Origin: Tetraselmis striata
Lineage: Eukaryota; Chlorophyta; Chlorodendrophyceae; Chlorodendrales; Chlorodendraceae
Assembly: GCA_006384855.1 (NCBI GenBank)
Contig: VCJN01002398.1
Coordinates: 214,501 to 278,500 of the forward strand
DNA: 64,000 nt
Direction of reading: 5' to 3'
The notes beneath the pieces were generated by a model. That model was not told the origin of the DNA, made no database searches, and saw only the letters and a program-made list of their open reading frames with translations. Numbering within the stretch: position 1 is the stretch's first letter; every line of letters starts with the position of its first letter. Shown here piece after piece: positions 1 to 14,000 of the stretch. The translations under genes and the position numbers were made by a program.

Positions 1-2280
1 CTGATGGCCATCCCCTGGCATCCATGCTGATGCCGGGCCTGAGCGTTGACTACAAAGGCAGCGCAGCGGGCATGTCTGTGCTTGTGGCTATCCCAAACAT
101 CATCGTGAAGGACCTGCGCCAATGCACACCCGACAACAGCCGTGTTGTGATGGCTTCATCTGTCACTCAGGGTGAAGTGGAGACAGGTGAGTGGCGAGCT
201 CTCCATTTGCCGGCTTGAAGCACTGCGTTTGTGCTTCTCCTAGCCCGAAGTTCTCAGTGATCCTTTCATAGTATGGATAGAAAGTGAGGATGGATGCCAC
301 ACCCATGTGCAGGCCGGCATCACTCGGCGCCCTCGATGGTGGTGCTGCAGTACGTCACCGACGTGCTAGAGGGCAGCCAAGTGCTCAACACCCGGCTGCA
401 GCGGCCCACGTTCATTGCAGAGATGGGCTTTGTGATGGCTCTCCTCAGCTTTGTATCGCCACCGAAGCAAGAGCTCGAGGAGTACATCACAGGAGACCTG
501 CTATTGAAGTCAGAGGCCACAAGAGCAAAGAGCGATCTCTGGCTCTCCCCTGACTGCCGGTACAAGCTCCCCCCCTCCCCCCCCCCCCCCCCCCCCTCCC
601 ACCCCCCGCGGGACCCCTGCTGATAAGTACCAAGTTCTTACATACTTGGACCCCCTTGGCAGGCTGCTTGCTGATGGCCCGCACTCGGACAGCTACCTCT
701 TTGACGGCTGTGGTATGAGAATGGTTCTGCCGCCGGGGATTCAGCAGTCCGAGCCTCTGCCTCTCATCATGGTGGGCTCCGGGAAAACGCTGCGTTTGTG
801 CAACGTTGACATTGTCAATGCTGGTAGCCTGGCAGGTATGTGGTGGGGTAGCCCAGCGCAGAATTCCCCGCCAGTAACCCCACATGCTGGCTACATGTAG
901 ACATGTACCTGCCGTACTGATTGATCATGCTCAGTGCTATTTGAATCTTGCCAAGCATGCCACTCATGTTGACGAATACGGCTTTCGTTCATGGCGGCTA
1001 CAGGGTGCCTTCAGCTCGGACACGGGGGGCAACTAATCGCTCTTCCGGAGGATGGAGTCGCTATGACACTAGAAGATTCCTTTGAGGCTGCCAATGCCAC
1101 TGCCAAGTATGATCCCGTCCTGCACAGTTTCTACCGGGCGCTGCCGCCAGATTCAGGCTGTGTCTTCCAGCCGATCATTACACGTGTCAAAATATAACGC
1201 ACAACACCAAATTACTGATGTGGGCATTATCTTTGGATATCGCTGACGCTGCTTGGTATTTGCTGTGAACTACAGGACCGAGGGGAACCTGGACCACGTG
1301 CTCAGCCTTTCTAAGGGGCCTGTAGGTCAGGATCGTGGAGGCAATGCCAAGGGCCGCATCACTGTCAATTTGACTGCGATGGGAATGTCTCTCAACTTCT
1401 TGGACCTCGTGCGTAACGAGTCTGACACTCCAGCAACTTCAGAGAAGGGGGACGCTGCTGCTAGTCTCGCTGTCTCGACCACCGAGCAAGCGTCTTACAT
1501 GTGCGCTCCCACCTCAGCCTCTTCTATAAAATGTTGCCTCGTGTCATCTTTTGGCGTCTCTTACGCGCTGCCCGCCCTTGCCAGGCTCACCACAAATCTA
1601 GACATCGCAATGACGTACAGCTTGGATGCCTCAGGTGCGGTTTGGCCCTGTACCCTGAATGTGAGGGGTGATAGGAGTCTCTCCCTGGATTGTACTTTCT
1701 GCACAACCTTTATCCGTCCTCACCCGTCTGTTCAAAGCAGATGCTATCCTGGAACCACTCGCCTGCACATTTAGGCTCCACCATTCATCGCAGCTTCTCA
1801 CGGGCATCATAACCACAGAGGGGTGTCTTGACGTGAAGACAAGATGCATGGCTTATATGCTCTTTACCCCCTGTGGGTGTCCATCGTTATGCCTCTTTGT
1901 TTCGCACACTGACAACCTGCACACACCTGCCTTTCACAGGGAACCAGCTCTTGGAGGCTGACCTGCATGATGTCGTTGTCGAGGCTTTTCTCAGTGGCGC
2001 GGCAGCGCAAGAATGCGACATTTCGACATTCACACTTGAGCCGCCAGGTGGCTACATCGACAACACAGGCAGTAACACACTCCTTCAGCCGTGTGATGTG
2101 ACCTTCAAGTACGGGACGTATGATAAGATGACCGACATCAAGCTCGACACTAGCGACATGATCTTCACGCTCAGCGTGGACATGCTCGATGTGCTTGCGC
2201 GACTCCAGGACCGCGTGTTGGGTCCCCTGTCCAAGCCCTCAGCCGACCGCCCTGTGGCCGCGGCAATGACATTCACCAAG
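1..2280 (+). other. VPS13 exon block 1: bridge (RBG) segments
   Basis: Exons seen at about 1-186, 313-559, 628-835, 1004-1183, 1276-1500, 1585-1634, 1741-1832 and 1940-2280. The first junction fits exactly: phase 1 at 186 joins a GC-starting exon at 313. The products alternate beta-strand-rich hydrophobic segments with loops, as expected for repeating beta-groove modules. Family landmarks are LTYLDPLGRLL, a FDGCGM block and then GSGKTLRLCNV at about 630-835, PEDGV near 1045 and SNTLLQPCDVTFKYG near 2070. The intron after 559 holds a C homopolymer of about 20 nt. Confidence 0.8.
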
Positions 2281-5027
2281 GTTTGGCGCTGGTCTTGGCT
2301 GACGATGTTGCTGGAGTGTCTCCTGTGGCCCGCTTGCTGACCATGGCCTGCAGCACGCAATGTACACACGCGTGCCTGAAGGGATGGAGGCAGACCGCCC
2401 TGTCATGCACAGACCCTCCGATGGCTGACTGGAGATTTGTGCGATGATGAATTGGGTAGATCTGGGCGCACACCGCGCAGCCACACTCGGGTATGCCGCC
2501 ATATGCAAACGCGCGCGATGTGGATCTTTTCAACGCGGAGCGCGGCTTCACCATCTGGCGCCCGCAGGTGCGAATGCTTTGAAATCCGCGGTGGGATACT
2601 GGCTAGTCTCAACGGTTCGGTATGGATGGCTAACATCGGCATACTGCGTCATGTTTGCGGCCCTTGCCTGCAGGTCCCCTTTGGCTACGTCTCTCTCGGG
2701 GATGTCATCACGCAGGGCTGTGAGCGGCCGCGCCACCATGCTGCCTGCATCGCTCGCGAATCGGGACTGACCGCACTCCCTCTGGACTACCAGCTGGTGT
2801 TGATGGAGGACGATCTGTGCATCTGGACGCCTGTGCCACCAGATGGTGAGACCTCTGTTGCCGCACGGACCTTTGAGAACTGCACAAGCCGTGGCATACC
2901 CCCCTCTGTAATCACGCACACCCCAGCAGCGCATGCACGGTACCTTGATCCACTGCATGAACGCTGATGACATTCGGCAATGTGTGCCCCTGTGCCTGTT
3001 CAGGATTTGTTTCATTGGGCTGCGTGTGCAGCACCAGCCGGGATCCGCCGCCGCTTGGCACCGTCACCTGCGTGCGTGCGGATGTGGCTGTACAGACCGC
3101 GCCGGGCGAGTGCTTGGCAATGCGCACCCGGCGGGGATACAACGCGCAACACGGCGGCAACGAGCCTGCGATTGAGCATGTGCGATTGTGGACAGTCTCC
3201 AACTCGCCCGCGACATTTGTGCTAGTGGTCTCGGACACCGACGCAGTCTCCATTCCCTCTGGCCTGTGCTTCGACCTTCGCTCCCCACTTGGATGCGTTC
3301 CGCTGGCGCTTCACAGTCACATTACTGAGGCCGCCAGCCACGGGCGCCTTCATGCACCATCAGCGAGCGTGGTGCGGCACCGGCTCGAGTTGCCGGCGTT
3401 ATCAGAGAGTGGCGCAGAGTCAGAGCACCCGGACCTGGACACCAGTGACCTATCGAACGCACTGGGGGAGTATGAGGTGCTGGAGTGGGACGTGGCGCTA
3501 CAGCAGGAGTTGGCCTTTGCCTATGCACGGCGCGACCACAACCTGCGCCACCAGCGCACCCGCGATCACCAGTGCCTGGAGGTGCGCGTCGCGCGCCTGC
3601 CCTGCCCCCCCCCCCCCCCCCCCCAAAAAAAAACTCGGCCAGCTCACCGTCAAGAAGGAAGCCACCGCTTGCGCAGCCGTGGCTGAGCGCCAACTGCTGG
3701 TTTATGCACTTTGTAGGTCGCCGAGTTCCAGAAACTGTTTTTGTACGACAACAAGGAGCAGCGCGTGACCTTCTGGCGTCCCATGGTCCCGCCTGAGTAC
3801 ATCCACTTGGGTGACTGCATGAGTATCGGCATGCACCCGCCAAAGCTGTGCACGGTCTTCCAGGACGATTCCTTGCATGCCACCCAGTCTGAGTAAGGAC
3901 TTGCCCTGCATGCCCGCGGTGCCACTACCAGTCCGCTGCTGTCTCACCTACCCTAACAGCCACATGTGCGTTCAGCTTTTCCTGATGCTGCTGTGTATTT
4001 ACCCAGGGAACTGCCCAACTTCGCGCGCCCCATCAAGTTCCAGAAGATGTGGGAGGGCCCCAGCCGCGTGCGCTCAGGGGAGAAGAGCTGCGTGTCACTG
4101 TGGCAGCCAGTGCCGCCAGCGATGTATGTGGCGGTGGGCTGGGTGGCGTGGACGGGGCGGTCGGAACCCTCTGGCGACTCGTGCTCTGTCAGGTGCGGCA
4201 CTTGTCCTCTCCCTCCTTGCCGCGCTTCAACGGGCAATGTGTATGCAGTGAGGCGCGTTCAGCCATTTGTGGTTGACATGTGAACTGATGGTGGGTACTG
4301 CCACCTGCCACGAGTGAATAATGTTCTTTCCGCTGGGGCAACGCAGGTGCATTCGGAGCGACTTGGTTGAACTGGTGCGGGAGTCCGCCTCCCAAAAGGT
4401 GACATGGCCGATGCCTGGAAGCCAGAATAAGGGGCGGCGCAAGCCAAAGGAGGGCATTTCCATGTGGAGCAGCAACCAGTACACATGCTCCTTCCTGGGA
4501 AACGTGGAACAGGCTGAGAGGCTCGGCGCCTCGCCCAGCATCTACTGGGAAATCAGCCTCATGCATGATGCTTATGTCACCAATCAGCACGCCGCGCGAC
4601 TGGAGGATCCGCACTACAAGGTGAGGGGAGACAGGGTGTGCCATGGCAGAGGGGAGCGCGGGCGCCAAGAGCCGCATGTCTGTTACTCAACACTGCTGCT
4701 GCTGTCCAGATCACCCTGGACACGGGGCTCATGTCCCTGCTGCTGCTGGATATGGCGCGGGAGCCGCTCGTGGAGATGAACCTCGGCGGGGCCGACGCCC
4801 TGCAGGGCCGCTCGCACGCTGGGCAGAATCGCAGCGGCCGCCACTGCAAACGCCCAGGCGTCTCTGCGCACATGCGCGAGTCTGCGCCGGGGCTGCTGCA
4901 GGTCAAGCCCGCGCCGTGGCCCCGTGGACCATGCCGTCCCCTCATCTTAAATTGATGCCAGAGTGGGGTCGGCATCTCTGCCTCCTTCGACATCTGCAGC
5001 CGCCCTCCCTCTCCCTCCCCCCACCCC

Positions 5028-5070
<43 letters not shown>

Positions 5071-8000
5071 CCTTTGTGACTCGGCTGTGCAGGCTTTCTC
5101 TGAGCTTTCCATGGAGCTGTGGAGTTACAACAAGACACGTTGGGAGCCGGTGCTGGAGCCGTTTGGCGTGCTTGTGCACTTCCACCACAACTCCCGCTCC
5201 CGCATCGTCAGCACCCTGCGTCCCGGCACCCACGTCAAGATCAAGGCCACCAGCGACGAGGGCCTGCACCTCACCGTGGCGCATGCGGCGCTGGACTCCC
5301 TGCTCCGCTCGGCGCAGGACGCAGCAGCCGTCATGGCGGGCGGCACGCAAGACATGCTTTCCAGCGGCCGCAAGAGCGCGCGCTACGCGTATGTGCACAA
5401 CCGGCTGGGCGTGCCCTGCCAGTGCCTGCTGAACTATGGCATGGCGAGCACGCAGGCCAGCATGGCGGACGGCGACACGCTGCGCATGCTGCTGCCACGT
5501 GCCATCCAGTACCAGCGCAAGCGGCCAGAGCCTCCCTTCACCCCGAAGGCAAGTCCCCCCTCCCCCCCTTCTTCCGCGCCACATGCCCACCCTGGCCTGT
5601 TATTCGAGCTGCTCAGCTTTGCAGCTCCCTGCAAAACCCCTCCTCTGAGTCCCGTGATGCCCGCCCCCGGCGTCATGTAGGGCCTGCTGGCGATTGACGT
5701 GAAGCGGCTGCAGCTGCATCCCGGCGTGCGCTGCCAGGGTGGCATCTTCGCGAGCGTGGCGCTGGTGCCCGCGCATGAGCTGGACCAGTGCATGACGGTG
5801 CAGACACGATGGGCGGTGCCCGGGCCTGGCGGCGCTGTGGAGTGGGCGGAGCAGCTCCTCCTGAAGCTCCCGGACGATGAGGTGGCGGCGCTGAGCAACC
5901 TGCGGGCCGAGGAGGCCGCTGCGGCTGGCTGCGAGTTGAGCGAGTCATCCATCATCCTGCAAGTGGCGGCACACGACGTGGACGGCCGCGGCGGCCGCGG
6001 GGCACGCGTGGCGGCAGGCACGGTGCAACTCACGCATGCCTGGATGCTGGCGCAGCTGAGCAGCGGCGAGGGCGGCTCCCCGCTGGCCCGCCGTGTGAAG
6101 CTTGTGGCTGGCGGTGGCGGAGGCGGGGACTGGGGTGAGGTGGAGGTGGAAGTGCGGCTGGAGTGGTCGACCCGGGCGTCAGGCGGACTGTCCTTGCCAA
6201 AGGGCGCTGCTGGCCGGCGGGGCCAGAGCCCAGACAGTAGGGCGCTTTCCAATGTGCGCCTCCGCCTGGGAGAGGATGACCCGTGGAGCCTGCTGTCCAG
6301 TATGAACGCAGTTCGCCGAGGCGCCGGCGACTCGGGCGCGCTAAGCGGCGGCGGCGACCCGCGTGGTGACGCGGCCGCTGTTCGCCCGATCATCGTGACC
6401 CCCGTCACAGCACTCCACGAAGAAGGGCACCACTGCTTTGCGATCGAAGAGAGTGTCGAGCAGGGTGTGCGGAGGCTGGAGGCGCGCAGCCTGTGTCAGG
6501 TCACTAACCAAACGGGCGTCACACTCAAGGTGAGAGCAGCGATGCCCGCCAGCAGGACGGCGCGCTTGACGTGCCGGCGAGTCCGCCAGGCACCGCAGGC
6601 GGTGGTGGAAAGCGGAGCCCAACAGCCAGGCGCATGTTCCTGAAGGCCGCAGGCGCGGTCGGACTAACAGCTTCACGCCACGGTGTGCCCTGCGCAGGTT
6701 GGACTGGTGCGCAGCGGCAACGCTGGCGTGGTGCAGCGGCAGCAGGACACTTCCATCATGGACGGGTTGCTGCGCGGCAAGCGCATGAGCAGCAGCATCG
6801 TCAACGGCTCACTGCAAGTGTCGGTTGTGGAGGCCGTGTACGAGAACCAGCGGTATGTCAGCATGCGCGGCTTTGGCGCGGAGGGATACCTAAACACCAA
6901 GGATGAACGCCAAGGCCACCGACGGTACGAGTGGACCGACACCGAGGTGCGCCCACCCTGCCCTTGCCCGTCTTCAGTCCCCATTCGTATGGTCCAACTC
7001 TCTTCCCCATCAACCGCCACTTTGCTTGGCCTCACTTGCCTGGCTGGCCATTATCTTTGCTGCCCACTACCATCGTGGCATCAGCAGGGCAAGCAATGCT
7101 CAGACTGGAGCTTCCCCACCCTCAAGCTCCCGCCGGGCTGGCAATGGGCCAGCGACTGGGCGCTGGAGTGCGGCCACCAGGGCGAGGCCTCAGATGGCTA
7201 CATCTACGGCTCCACATGGGAGGAGCTCACCTTCCCACCGGTGGCAGGTGCGCTGCGCTGTGGCTCCAGCCGAGTGACCCTGAGCCTGTGTGCCGGCCCT
7301 GAGCGCCTGTCTCACTTGGCCAAGCACGCCCCTGTCCGCAGGGATGGAGAAAGTGCGCCAGTCTGGTGTGCGCCGGCGGCTGTTCACGCGCCGCCGCGTG
7401 CTTGTGCAGTCAAATGCGGACAACATGAACGAGGGGGTGGAGTTGCTGGGCTCCGTCCCGCCGTACGGCCGCCTCCCCCTACCACTCAACTGGGATGACG
7501 GCAATGTACAGGTGGGAGTTGCCCCCCCCCCCCCCCCCCCCCCCCCCTCCCCTCCTCCCCCCGACCACCCCCCTTTCACCTTTTGCCCTTTGGCATGCGG
7601 CAGCTCACTCGGTGTTCGGCCTCGTGCCCAACATCAGGTGGTGATGCGCCCAGATATGAGTCCCGGCGAGTCTGCACAAGACGAGGACGAAGCGGCCGTA
7701 GTGATGCAGGTGGCCGCCGCATGGACTACCACCTGTGCTAGCGCCCACCGCTCGCCTGTCGCCCATGCAGGCCGTGTGGGTGCACCCTCATCCAGGAAGT
7801 GCAAGACCCAGCTAAGCTTTGTGCCTTTTGCCCTCCCGCCGCCGTTGCCTTTGGCCCATTCAGATGTGCCAGGCCGCGCACCGGTGGAGTATTTGCATGT
7901 CGGGCGAGTCATCGGTGAGGCGCGCTGTCCATCCTGTCCACATCCTCCTTTCCCACCGCTTCTGCAGCAGTGTGCATTGAGTGCAAGTCACCATGACACT

Positions 8001-11000
8001 TACCTTCCCTTATGGCCGACCTTGCCGCCCACTGACCGCCTGTGCCTCCCCAACTCGCTTGATGCCAATGCAGGGTATCAACCTTGGTGGTCTGCAAGAC
8101 GGCAAGGCGCAGCTAATGGCGTGCCCGCCCTCCCATCCGAGCCAGGGCGCAGTGCAGCTCGCAACGCCGGGCAGGAGCCTGCGCAAGTTCACCGCGTTCC
8201 AGGGCACTGTCTTCTGGATGAGCGTGCAGGCGGTGGCTCACCCCTTCCAGGGCTCTGTCGGCGTCCAGGTCAGGGCGCAGCTGCTTACCCTCCCCCCCCC
8301 CCCCCCCAAACACACACCTCACTCGATGCCGCGTCCACCCCCTCTCTTTGAGGCGCGTACCAGCACTGTGAGACCTGCGCGTGATGCGTGATGGCACTGA
8401 CTACTGGCTGCTGTTAGGGCTTGGTGGACTGGGAGATTGTAGTGACGCCGCCGCTGGTAGTGGAGAACCTGCTCCCTGTCAGCACCGACTTCTTCTTGTG
8501 GGAGAAGCCGCAGGGTGGCAGCAGCCTGAAGCTGCGCTGCGAGGGCACATTTACCAGCGGCGGCTCCGTGCACGTGCGGCGCCCGCCCATTGCTTGTGCC
8601 CCTCTTTTAACTCTCTCTCACTGACGCTACCAAGGCCAGCCACTGAGGGGCCAGTCCTGAGCCAGACCTTGTGCCCATGGTGCCGGGCCCCAGGTCCACT
8701 CTGTTGACATGCGCAACGAGGTGTACATCTCCGTGGCGCCGGACAGCTGCAGCAAGGAGGCGGAGCCGGTCCTGCTGTCGCTCGGCATCGACGCGCGGTC
8801 CGCTGGGCCGTTGCCCATCAGCTTCAATGTGCACCACATCGGTGAGCTGGAGCCCTGCGCCAGCAGCCCAGCGCTGCCAGGCCCCCATCCGCTGGGAATC
8901 CGCGCCAAGCCTCCCTTGTCTCCTGTCATACGCACTGCATGCCCGGTGTTCGAGGAGAGCGATCCGCCATTCACTGACTTACCTGCTTGGCGGGGATGTG
9001 TTGCAGGCCACGAGTGCCGGACGCCGCTGACGCTGTATCTGGAGCGCCAAGCGTGCGCCAAGGTGGCGGACACGGACCCGGCTGCGATGGCCGCCATCGC
9101 GCAGGGCAACAAGCTCACGGTCTCCCTCTACGCTGGACTGGTGGTGCTCAACGGCACACAGCTGCCTCTGTACGTCGCAACGGAGCGGGGCAAGTCCAGG
9201 CGGCGGATGGATGGAAAGGGGGTTCAGGTGCGAGTTTTAGGCATGCCGCCACCCGACCCGCGGCTGCGGGATGGTGAGGCGGATGCGTGCGAAAGGGCGG
9301 TGCACTGGGGGGAGAAGGGGTTTTCCTTGCTGTCGCATGGCATCACCGCCGCTGCCCGGGGATGCGGCCTGCCTGCCTGCTTGCCCCGCTGAGGCGCCGC
9401 GTGCCGCTCCTGCGTCCTGCAGCAGCTGGGCCCTATGCCCATGGGCAGGCCGGACAGCTCCCTGCCGATGGAGGAGACGCTGGGGGTCGTGCGCGGGTCG
9501 GCTGCGGAGCCGCAGGCCTGCAAGTTTCAGCCGGGGACAGTTCAGATGATGTCATTTCCGCTGCAGTCAGAGCACGAATACGTTGTCAAGGTACCCCCTC
9601 CCCCTCCTGGCGCTTAAGTTTACTGCTGTTGGCAGTGCGTCCTGCCCAGAAGAGTGCTGACGTCCTGGCCCCCACCATCCCTCAGGTGGCCCTTGCGGGC
9701 AGCACCTGGGCGCAGCCCATGTCGTTGGAGAACGAAGTGCCCACGCCGCCGTGGCTTCTGCGCGCGCACATCGGCGGCACCCAGCAGATCCACGAGGTCG
9801 TTGTGTCCCTCGTCAGCTGCAGTGGCGCCTTTGGCCGCTCCAAGCTGCTCAAGCTGGACCCGCACGTGGTGGTCACCAACCTCACCGGGCTGCCGCTGCA
9901 GCTGAGGCAGTGTACCAGCCCCAAGCCGGTGCGCTCGCACCCCCCTCCATCCCCTTCCCGCATGGCGCTCCCGCTCCCCTGCCCGATGACTATCGCCAAA
10001 CCTGTGGTACCCCTATTGCCTGTCGCGCTTTAGCAGCCGCTGAAGTCCAGTTAAAATCCAGTAATCCCTAAACCCTGCTGGACTCGCTGGCGCCCCTGCA
10101 GGTGGTGAGCTCAAACGCCCAGAAGCTCCTGCGGGCGGTGTCCAGCAGCAAGGCGTTTTCGTCCGTGGGCAGCGAGCACATGGCGCACGCCGGGCTGCGC
10201 GCCGCCCGGGCGATGGAGGACAGCGGCAAGGAGGCGGTGAAGCACATGAAGGGCCGGCTCCACGCAGCGCTCTCCATGCGCAGCCGGAGCCTCCGCAAGC
10301 CCTTCGCCAGCGCGCCGGTTTCAAGTGGCGGCTCGGAGGCGTACCAGGTGCGCGTGCTACATGCGGACGGCGTATCAGTGCGCACACCCTGCTTCATCCC
10401 TAGTTACCCCCTTGACGCTTGCAGACATCGGGGAGGACCACGCCGATGCCGTCGTCCATACCAGTGGGCTGGCGCAGGTCTACCTCCTGCGGGGGGGGGG
10501 GGGGGGGGCGGGGTTCCGCTCCTGACCCTGCTCTGCTTTTCCGTCCCCCGGCCAGGATCCGCTCATGGTGGCAACCCGACCGGTGCCAGAGTGGCAGACA
10601 GACAGCATCGGCGTGATGGATCTGCCGGCGGACTCGGTGGCGGTGCCTATGTACTGGTCAGAGAGCTGCTGGCAGAAGTCGCTATGCGTGTCGCTGGTGG
10701 AGGCAGGGCTGCCCCCCTCAACCCCACATAGCAACAGCGCTGCCTGCCAGCAACGACAATCATCGACATGGCACAGTGCTGCCCCCTAAACAGCCCCACA
10801 TGGCGATCCGCCGGCCTGACGGGCAATTCGGCATGTGACTCCCCTTGCAGGGTGGCGGCGCGCACCGACTGAGCTCCCCCATTCAGCTGACGCTTCCCGG
10901 CTTTGAGGAGCAGTACATCTCAGTGCCCACCGCGCCGCGGGATGGGCTCAGCGAGGACGGCGGCTGCACGGAGCTGCCGGACCTGAGCCGCGGTGGCACT

Positions 11001-14000
11001 TGCCCCTTTGCTTACGGCAGCTGCCGCGCCGCCGGCGCCAAGCTGAGGACCTCCCTGGCTGGCTCCCCCCTGTGCCGCCCGCTGGGCGCCGACAGCCACA
11101 TGCAGGGTGCGCCGGCCCTGCCCCCTCCATTGATGGGCAGATAAGAGGCGGCCCGCCCTTGCCGGCTCGCCGTCGGACATGCCGCCCGGCCGCGCTCATC
11201 CGAGCTCCCCCCCCCCCCCTTTGCGCCTGTAACTGCCACTGCTCAACCCGCCAGAGTGCTACTCGGAAGAGGAGTCGCTGGTGCTGCGGGTGAGCGCGAC
11301 CGTGAAGCGCTTCAACTGCCTGCACCTCACCTTCCACAGCGTCAGCACCCAAGCGCCCGCCGCCGTGGAGAACCGCAGCGCCGACACTCTGCTCTTCCGC
11401 AAGCTCAGCGCCATCGGCGGCGGCGACTGGCAGATCGCGCATCCCTGGAGCTGCGTGCCAGTGGTCTGGGACTGCGCCAGCGCGGACGAGCGTGCGGTGC
11501 GCCTTACCCTGCGTCGCCCTTAACCCCCCTGCCCCCCGCCTCTGCCCGCCCGCTGCGTTGGCCTCACTTTCCCCCGCCTGGCTGCCCTGTCGGCAGGTGG
11601 AGCTGGTGGAGCTGGGGCTTGCGGACCGCGGCATCCCACGACGCTACCGCTTCCGCCGGGACCCCAAGCTGCGAGCCGGCGGGAACGCGTCGCTGGACAC
11701 CGTGGACCTTGACGACGACGAGCTGTTTGAGCAGGGTGGTGGCAGCGCTGCGGACGGGTCCGCGGCCGGCCCCTCAGGGCTGGGCGCCTCCATGCGCGGC
11801 TCCATGCGCGGCGGGGATAGCGGCTGGGCGGTGGTGAGCCCGGAGGCCGGCAGCGGCCGACAGCCGCTGCTCCCCACCTCGGGCAGTGCGAACAGCGGGC
11901 TGCTTGCGCGGTTGGAGACGACGGGCAGCTGCTTCCACCCCATGGCCGCTGGCTCCGTGCAGGTGGGCGCTGGCACCGTCAGCTCCCGCGCGCTTGGGAC
12001 CTCAGCGCGCCCGCAGCACCTGGTGCTTGTGGCCAACTCGGAGGGCGCCGCGGAGGGCGCCGGCCTGCTGACCAGCCAGCTGCGCTCGCTGCCCACCCGC
12101 CTCTACCTGGGATTCTCGGTCTGTTGCCCCCCTGCCCCCCGCCTATTCGTCCTTCAGTGCATAGCCATGCTCCTTGATGTTTGCAATGGCAGCAACCCCA
12201 GGCTAAGGATCACAAAACCCCGGTTGCACATCGTCGCCGCTGTAGCACATTCGGGTCGAATGCTGCGGGCTGCAACCACGGTCCGGGGCCTTGTGCAGAA
12301 TGACATCCGGTAAACATCGCCGAAAGTGCACAGCTATGCATCGGACATTGACGTGCACCGTGCAGACCGGCCGCAGACATGTTCACCGCTCGCAAGCGGA
12401 AAGTGCTTTGGTACCAGCCAACAACGCGGAAATTCTGTTCGCGTGCTACCAGCCGGAGGTTTTCCATCCTGAAGCAGGGGGTAAACAGGCATCGTCTTAT
12501 TGGGACAGCATATGTCGCTGCCGCCGGCGCGCAGCTAACGTTAGCGATGTGCTCAACTGCCCGGCGGCAGCTAACGTTAGCGATGTGCCCAACTGCCCCT
12601 TCCCCCCCCCCCCCCCCTGCGATGCAGCTGCCCTCCATCCACATGAGTGTGGTAGACCACACGCCGCAAGAGCTCATCCTGATATCTGTGGACGGGCTGC
12701 ACCTGGAGTACGCCATGGGGCTGGGACCTGCGAACACCGTGTCCCACGTCTACCTCAAGGTGCCCCCCCCCCCCCCCCCCCCCCAGTACCAGGTACTGGC
12801 TCGTTGCGCCGTGCCCTCGTTGGCTCCGACACGCCTACAAGAATTTAACCATGGCAGTGGAATGATACAAAACAGTACGGCAGAGGAAAGAGGATCCATT
12901 TGCTGAAGCGGTACAAAGGGGGGGGTGAAGAAGTGATCCGAGACAGTGAGTTTGATTTATTATTGTTAGCCCTGTCAGATGTTTATAAGTTTGCAATCAT
13001 GATTAACTCATCCTTATGAATTGGATGATTTCATCAGTACTTTTATTCGCATTTCATTTAGTTTTTTCGGATGTTATTTGGTGAATACTATCTTCTGCAC
13101 ATGCATGAAAATACAGATTCAATTCACAAAATCTGTCTTATCATTCGCTATGACCTTTCTGTGTGTATTGTTCCCCCCTTCGACATCTCCTGACGCCCCC
13201 AACCGTGCTGCAGGTGGAAGACTTCCAAGTGGACAACATGCTGCCGTACACGCGCTACCCGGTCTTCATGGCCCCGGTTACCGCCAAAGGTAGGCCTCCC
13301 GGTTGGCTGACGCGGTTGGGCATGTGGACGACGGGTACCAGCATTGTGCCTCATGTCTGGACAGATTTGGAAGCGGCGTCTCGGCCCGGAGGCTTTGCTA
13401 CCCACTGACCCCCCCTCCCCCCGCCCCCCTTCCCCGCCTGCTGCAGACGACAGGGCGGAGGATCCGGTGCTGGAGGTGGTGTGCAGCGCAGAGCCGAGCC
13501 CGGACCTGGGACACGTGTACTACCCCTACATCTATGCGCGTGTGGGGAAGACGCTGGTGATCAACATGTGCGAGGCACTGGTGTGGAACGCGCTGGCCAT
13601 GCACAAGATCCTGAGCCTGCCCGGCGCCGGCAGCGCGGACGCACCCGCTAACGTCCAGGTTCCCCCCGCTCAAAGCTCGCAACCATCCATTAGAAACATT
13701 ACAGGGAGGGAGTCAGAGCGGCACTGGAAGCTGCTGCTGCTGATGGAACCAGAGGCGCGGGATATGCCACCCTGGGTATACATGCTGCGCCTGCCCCGGG
13801 TCCACTCACAGTAAGGTCATTGCCCATGGTGTCCCTGCAGGCGGATTCCACTGTGGAAATCAAGCTCCTCATGCTCGGCGAGCTCAAGACCCGACTTAGC
13901 TTTGGGACCGCGCCAGACGCGAGGGCCGCCTCGGAGATAGGCTCGGTGGGGTACCTCATCTCCCTGGCCGCTTTCAAGGATCTGACCTTTGACATCGACG

